NCBI RefSeq assembly: GCF_030730925.1
Contig: NZ_JAVAMB010000011.1
Coordinates: forward strand, 1 to 64,000
Length of the DNA stretch: 64,000 bases
DNA from: Flavobacterium sp. DG2-3
GTDB taxonomy: Bacteria; Bacteroidota; Bacteroidia; Flavobacteriales; Flavobacteriaceae
Direction: 5' to 3'
In this document: positions 60,409 to 64,000 of the stretch, piece after piece
Numbering within the stretch: the stretch's first letter is position 1
Layout of the letters: each line of letters begins with the position of its first letter
Program-made: the position numbers and the translations under genes
Notes under the pieces: model-generated
What the model saw: only the letters and a program-made list of their open reading frames with translations
What the model was told of the DNA's origin: nothing
Databases searched by the model: none

Positions 60409-61503
60409 TTATCTCGGCTCAAAATGTCTGAACGACTGCCAGTATTTGTCTTTATAAATTTCGTAGCTTATTTCAAAAACACCGCTGTATTTTTTAATTA
60501 ATTCGTCAGCAGTTTGTGCTGGTTTTCTAAAATCTTTGCAGGTGAAAAAGATTTCTCTTTTGTTGTTTGCGGTTTCTCTACCTATATTTAAATAGCCTTC
60601 AGAATCTGGCAAACTGTATATTATTTCTTCTTCAATCTCGTCTAAGAGTTTGTATGTTTTTTCATCTGGCAATCCGCCATTATCGCAGTCGTCAAAAGGA
60701 ACTGCCACTATAAAAACCCACGGATGCGATGCTTTTTTATCCCATTCTAAAATAGTCGTGTTAATTAAAGCCAAAACAATAGAGCCATCTTCCTTTTTAC
60801 CTTCAAAATTGGCATAACCATCGTTTTCTGTATTGTGTCGGGTTCCTTCGTATTTCTCCACAAATTCTTTTTCTCTCCAAATTAAATAATCCTTTAATTT
60901 TTCGATTGGAATTAATTTTTCAGTAGTATCATTAGGTCCGATAACTACAAGATTATCAATTAAAGTTACAGAGTGCAGTTCGCCCAAATAATTGTCTAGG
61001 AAAATATATACGCCGTTGGTTACATTTGCTTTTTTTTCTTCAATAAAATGGTCGTAAACAATTACTAAATCTATTTCGTCAGGATATGCTTCGTGAATAC
61101 GCGGGAAAAACTTTAAGTTTTCTTTTCTGAATTCAAAACCCTGATACGTGATACTAACATTATTGATATCTGAAGCGGGTTTTAAAGCTGTAAATCTCCA
61201 ACCGTCGATTTTTGGAGCACTATTAACCAATTCTTCGATTACATAAATATTTCTGATTGCACCGTCTGGAGTTAGCACTAATTCGGCTGTTTGATCGTCA
61301 AACATTCCCGTAAGAAAATAAATTCCTTCATGCACTTCATCCAGCTTTGGAGCTAATCTGTCAAAAAAACCTTGGTGTATATTTTCTCCATTTTGAACGG
61401 TTTTAAAAAACTTCTTTTCATTCATTAAAAACCAATTCCAGAAATCAGTATAAGATTGTATTGGAGCTTCTTCCCTACCCAATATTTTATCAAGAAAACC
61501 CAT
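60409..61503 (-). CDS. DUF695-containing cytosolic protein
   Basis: The 364-residue protein has no signal or membrane segment. Its C-terminal third (ANFEGKKEDGSIVLALINTT, then HPWVFIVAVPFDDCDNGGLPDEKTYKLLDEIEEEI) matches DUF695, often seen with a second domain of the type in the N-terminal part (IYFLTGMFDDQTAELVLTPDGAIRNIYVIEELVN). Neither domain has a known activity. It is monocistronic, with a terminator downstream and a featureless AT-rich gap upstream. Confidence 0.8.
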   Translation of the reverse strand: MGFLDKILGREEAPIQSYTDFWNWFLMNEKKFFKTVQNGENIHQGFFDRLAPKLDEVHEGIYFLTGMFDDQTAELVLTPDGAIRNIYVIEELVNSAPKIDGWRFTALKPASDINNVSITYQGFEFRKENLKFFPRIHEAYPDEIDLVIVYDHFIEEKKANVTNGVYIFLDNYLGELHSVTLIDNLVVIGPNDTTEKLIPIEKLKDYLIWREKEFVEKYEGTRHNTENDGYANFEGKKEDGSIVLALINTTILEWDKKASHPWVFIVAVPFDDCDNGGLPDEKTYKLLDEIEEEIIYSLPDSEGYLNIGRETANNKREIFFTCKDFRKPAQTADELIKKYSGVFEISYEIYKDKYWQSFRHFEPR

Positions 61504-61629
61504 GTATATCGACTATATTTTAAATTTTTACCGAAAACAAACTTAAGGAAAAGCTATTTTAAAACATAAGATTATTTGTATAAAAACGTAAGGTTTTTAA
61601 AACATATTGGAAGTAAATGAGTTACGCAT

Positions 61630-61720
61630 ATAATGTTTTGTTTCACGCAGATTTAAACAGATCTGGGCAGATTAATTTGATTTTTTTATTAGAAATCTTC
61701 TGTGACCTCTGTGTGAAACG
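61630..61720. repeat. Inverted repeat of the TTTCACGCAGATTT type
   Basis: GTTTCACGCAGATTT (61640-61654) pairs loosely with TCTGTGTGAAAC (61707-61719), and AAACAGATCTGGGCAGATT lies between. The 67-codon frame across it is a by-product of the repeat. Confidence 0.5.
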
Positions 61721-61756
61721 AAAAAGCCGTTCCAGAGATACCCAGAACGCCTTTTT
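61721..61756 (-). terminator. Terminator of the APC permease gene
   Basis: AAAAAGCCGTTC pairs with GAACGCCTTTTT with one C-C mismatch, 19 bp after the minus-strand stop. Confidence 0.7.
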
Positions 61757-61774
61757 ATTATATTTTTTAAACTT

Positions 61775-63709
61775 TTACGCTAAAGTTTCAGTATTCAGTT
61801 TACTATTTTTTCGGCTGTAGCCAAAATAAATCAGCAGTCCGATTATCAACCAAACGGTGAAATAAATCCAGTTCCAAACGCTTAATTCGGCCATCATATA
61901 CAAACAGCAAATCAATCCTAAAAGCGGAATTAAAGAAAGGTTTTTTCTAAATGCCCAAACTGCTAACCCAACCAACACGAATAAGAAAATCCACATTGGA
62001 ATTTTGTGTTTGAACAAACTGAAACCTGTTTCATATTTCAATGAATCACTGATCGGAAGTCCTTTTACAACTTCAGCATATTTTACCTCATCGTCTTGAT
62101 ATTGGCTTAATAAATGCTCTAAATCTGATGTTTCGGCAGTTTTATTATCGACATCGATACTCTCCAAATAATTGAAAACTTTTGCTGATTCTTCTTTATT
62201 TAATGATGTTACAATTGATGTTGCATCAAAAGTCTGCGCTTCATTATTGATAAATGCCATTGTTGCTTTATTGTTGAAAGCAAAGGCATAATACAAGCCT
62301 GCAATCATTAAAACAGGCAAAATATATTTTGAATTGATATAAGGCGTTTTGAATTTTCCTCTTGGAATTTCAGGTTTATTCTGTAAAACCAAAACTCCTG
62401 CACAAACCAATACAAAGGCAAATAAAGTTCCGATACTGCATAAATCGGTTACCATCGTCAAGTTTAAGAATAATGCTGGAACTGCAACCACAAATCCTGT
62501 TACAATTGTTGCAAAAGATGGTGTTTTGAATTTTGGGTGAACGGTTGAGAATTTCTTTGGCAATAATCCGTCACGACTCATACTCATCCAGATACGAGGC
62601 TGTCCCATTTGGAAAACCAATAAAACGCTTGCCATAGCTACAACTGCACTTACAGCAATAATTCCAGACATCCATTTTAAGTCTAATTTATCGAAAACAA
62701 ATGCTAAAGGATCTCCAACATTTAGCTCGTGATATTTTACCATTCCAGTTAAAACCAAAGCAATGGCAATATAAAGAATCGTACAAATTATAATTGCCCA
62801 CATCATTCCACGAGGTAAATCTCTTTGCGGATTTTTACATTCTTCTGCTGTTGTAGAAATGGCATCAAAACCAATATAAGCAAAGAATACGGCAGAAACT
62901 CCTTTTAAAACCCCGCTAACTCCATTTGGCGCAAACGGATCCCAATTGGCTGTATCTACATAAAACACTCCAACTGCAATAACTAAAAGAACGACGCAAA
63001 GTTTTACCACAACCATTAAGTTACTTGCGTTACGAGATTCTTTCATTCCTCTGTAAACCAAAGCCGTAATCAGAATAATAATAAATAAAGCTGGCAAATC
63101 TGTTACAAAGTGAAATGATCCTATTGTTGGTGCTGTTGTCCAAGCTGTGTGCGCTTGCTGTAAAGCTGTACTTAAATTTTCGAATGATTTTCCGCCTCGC
63201 ATTAAGGCTTCTGCATCGTTAAATCCGTTTGAAGCGGTTAAATAATCCATCTGAATCCATTGCGGGAGATGAATTCCGCCACTCTGGAGCAGCCCCGTAA
63301 AATAATCACTCCACGATATGGCGACCGTTATATTTCCGACGGCATATTCCATGATTAAAGCCCATCCGATAATCCAAGCAATGATTTCACCAAAAGCGAC
63401 ATAAGAATAGGTATAAGCACTTCCTGAAACTGGAACCATCGAAGCAAATTCTGCGTAAGCAAAAGCGGCAAAACTACAGGCTAAAGCAGTAAATAAGAAC
63501 AAGAAAATTACGGCTGGTCCACCGTCTGCACTGGCTTTTCCGATAGTACTAAAAATTCCCGCACCAACAATAGCCGCGATTCCGAAAGCTGTTAAGTCTT
63601 TAGTCGTCAAGTGCTTTCCCAACGCCTCATGTCCGTCTGCCTCATTTTTAGCAACTTGTTTTAAAATATCTTGTACCGTCTTTTTTCGGAATAAATTTGA
63701 AAATGCCAT
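61775..63709 (-). CDS. APC-family amino-acid permease (CAT-like)
   Basis: The 644-residue transporter starts with LTTKDLTAFGIAAIVGAGIFSTIG (about 33-56), the glycine-rich first helix of APC carriers, and has around 12-14 helices; PVSGSAYTYSYVAFGEIIAW and FFAYIGFDAISTTAEECKNPQRDLPRG are typical of cationic amino-acid transporters. Between helices near residues 490 and 590 there is a soluble insert of about 85 residues (NNEAQTFDATSIVTSLNKEE...). This insert is unusual in the family and probably lies outside the membrane. It is monocistronic. The transported amino acid cannot be told. Confidence 0.88.
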   Translation of the reverse strand: MAFSNLFRKKTVQDILKQVAKNEADGHEALGKHLTTKDLTAFGIAAIVGAGIFSTIGKASADGGPAVIFLFLFTALACSFAAFAYAEFASMVPVSGSAYTYSYVAFGEIIAWIIGWALIMEYAVGNITVAISWSDYFTGLLQSGGIHLPQWIQMDYLTASNGFNDAEALMRGGKSFENLSTALQQAHTAWTTAPTIGSFHFVTDLPALFIIILITALVYRGMKESRNASNLMVVVKLCVVLLVIAVGVFYVDTANWDPFAPNGVSGVLKGVSAVFFAYIGFDAISTTAEECKNPQRDLPRGMMWAIIICTILYIAIALVLTGMVKYHELNVGDPLAFVFDKLDLKWMSGIIAVSAVVAMASVLLVFQMGQPRIWMSMSRDGLLPKKFSTVHPKFKTPSFATIVTGFVVAVPALFLNLTMVTDLCSIGTLFAFVLVCAGVLVLQNKPEIPRGKFKTPYINSKYILPVLMIAGLYYAFAFNNKATMAFINNEAQTFDATSIVTSLNKEESAKVFNYLESIDVDNKTAETSDLEHLLSQYQDDEVKYAEVVKGLPISDSLKYETGFSLFKHKIPMWIFLFVLVGLAVWAFRKNLSLIPLLGLICCLYMMAELSVWNWIYFTVWLIIGLLIYFGYSRKNSKLNTETLA

Positions 63710-64000
63710 ATAGTGCCTTGCGGTTAAATTAATTTAATATAGACTTAATGCTTTTATTTTGCAAATAATGCAAAAATTATCTTCATATCAAATATATAAA
63801 ACGATTTTGTTTTATGGTGCTATTTTTTTGTTTGCCACGAAGACTCTAAGGCGTAAAGTTTTTTTGCCACGAATTCACTAATTTTCTCTAATTTTTATTT
63901 TGCTACTGATTACACAGATTTTTTTAAAATCTATGTCTAAATTATTTTTCGCGCAGATTTGGCAGATATAGCAGATTTTGATTGCGCTAAAAAGATTTAC
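63710..64000. repeat. Repeat-rich end of the window
   Basis: GCCACGAAGACTCTAAGGCG with AAAGTTTTTT (63834-63864) is the partner of the fragment at 57083. It is followed by GCCACGAATTCACTAATTTT (63865-63884) and TACTGATTACACAGATTTTTT. These are left arms of the GCCACGAATT and GCCACAGATT families; any right arms would be beyond the window. No gene is seen. Confidence 0.6.

Noticed and set aside
61617..61820. A 67-codon plus-strand reading frame
   Set aside because: It runs through an inverted repeat, the permease terminator and the end of the permease gene on the other strand.
1..64000. tRNA or rRNA genes
   Set aside because: No cloverleaf with the GTTCGAATC-type T arm and CCA end, and no conserved rRNA segments, were seen on either strand.

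Overview
The window is a piece of a low-GC Bacteroidetes chromosome, most likely a Flavobacterium. The reasons are: promoters with the TAnnTTTG -7 box seen before many genes, weak ribosome binding sites, a TonB-dependent receptor with a carboxypeptidase-regulatory N-terminal domain paired with a DUF4249 lipoprotein, monomeric isocitrate dehydrogenase, LytS/LytTR signalling, and AT-rich spacers filled with palindromic repeats. I see no rRNA, tRNA, prophage, CRISPR array, transposase or plasmid genes. Most of the gene content is ordinary core metabolism and maintenance.

Layout. 1-3.4 kb: a short direct-repeat block, then a minus-strand run (cupin, archaemetzincin-type lipoprotein, Tat-exported TIM-barrel protein, FMN reductase, small lipoprotein). 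3.5-8.4 kb: trmD, rplS with a structured leader, an unknown exported protein and icd. 8.5-13.3 kb: a tight five-gene unit (TonB receptor, DUF4249 lipoprotein, GyrI-like protein, unknown membrane protein, DinB-like protein). 13.4-26.4 kb: thiamine pyrophosphokinase, rlmF, a small membrane protein, hydrolases, uvrB, dipeptide epimerase, a PLP enzyme, a DUF1456 protein, a LytS/LytTR two-component pair and a DUF5694 protein. 26.6-36.2 kb: sucC facing away from gltB-gltD, then lysA. 36.6-44 kb: small exported and membrane proteins, an acyltransferase-like DUF1624 protein, a second DinB-like protein, and an ArsR regulator with two tandem AHSA1 proteins. 44-48.8 kb: a frameshifted comM, a Gfo/Idh/MocA oxidoreductase and an ammonium transporter. 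49-57 kb: tilS-dsbD, pabB, a DoxX-like protein, lipocalin and lpd. 57-64 kb: an unrecognised two-gene cassette, an Lrp/AsnC regulator divergent from a Cys/Met PLP enzyme, a DUF695 protein and an APC amino-acid permease.

Nitrogen metabolism recurs: glutamate synthase (gltB, gltD), an ammonium transporter, lysine biosynthesis (lysA), an Lrp-type regulator beside a sulfur amino-acid lyase, and an amino-acid permease. The 2-oxoacid and TCA genes icd, sucC and lpd are scattered singly rather than in operons.

The most unusual layer is between the genes. At least a dozen spacers hold composite inverted repeats, often two perfect inverted repeats nested in one another and with arms that are themselves palindromes (REPIN-like). 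Three spacers carry copies of a larger structured element whose paired blocks show a compensatory base change, so it probably acts as RNA (candidate Flavo-1 class). One short repeat of the CTGAGCGGAGTCGAAG family also sits in frame inside pabB. The clearest broken gene is comM, where inserting one base rejoins a 511-residue protein. No obviously new multi-gene system could be shown; the best candidates for undescribed biology are the structured element family, the REPIN-like elements and the small two-gene cassette at 57.1-57.9 kb.
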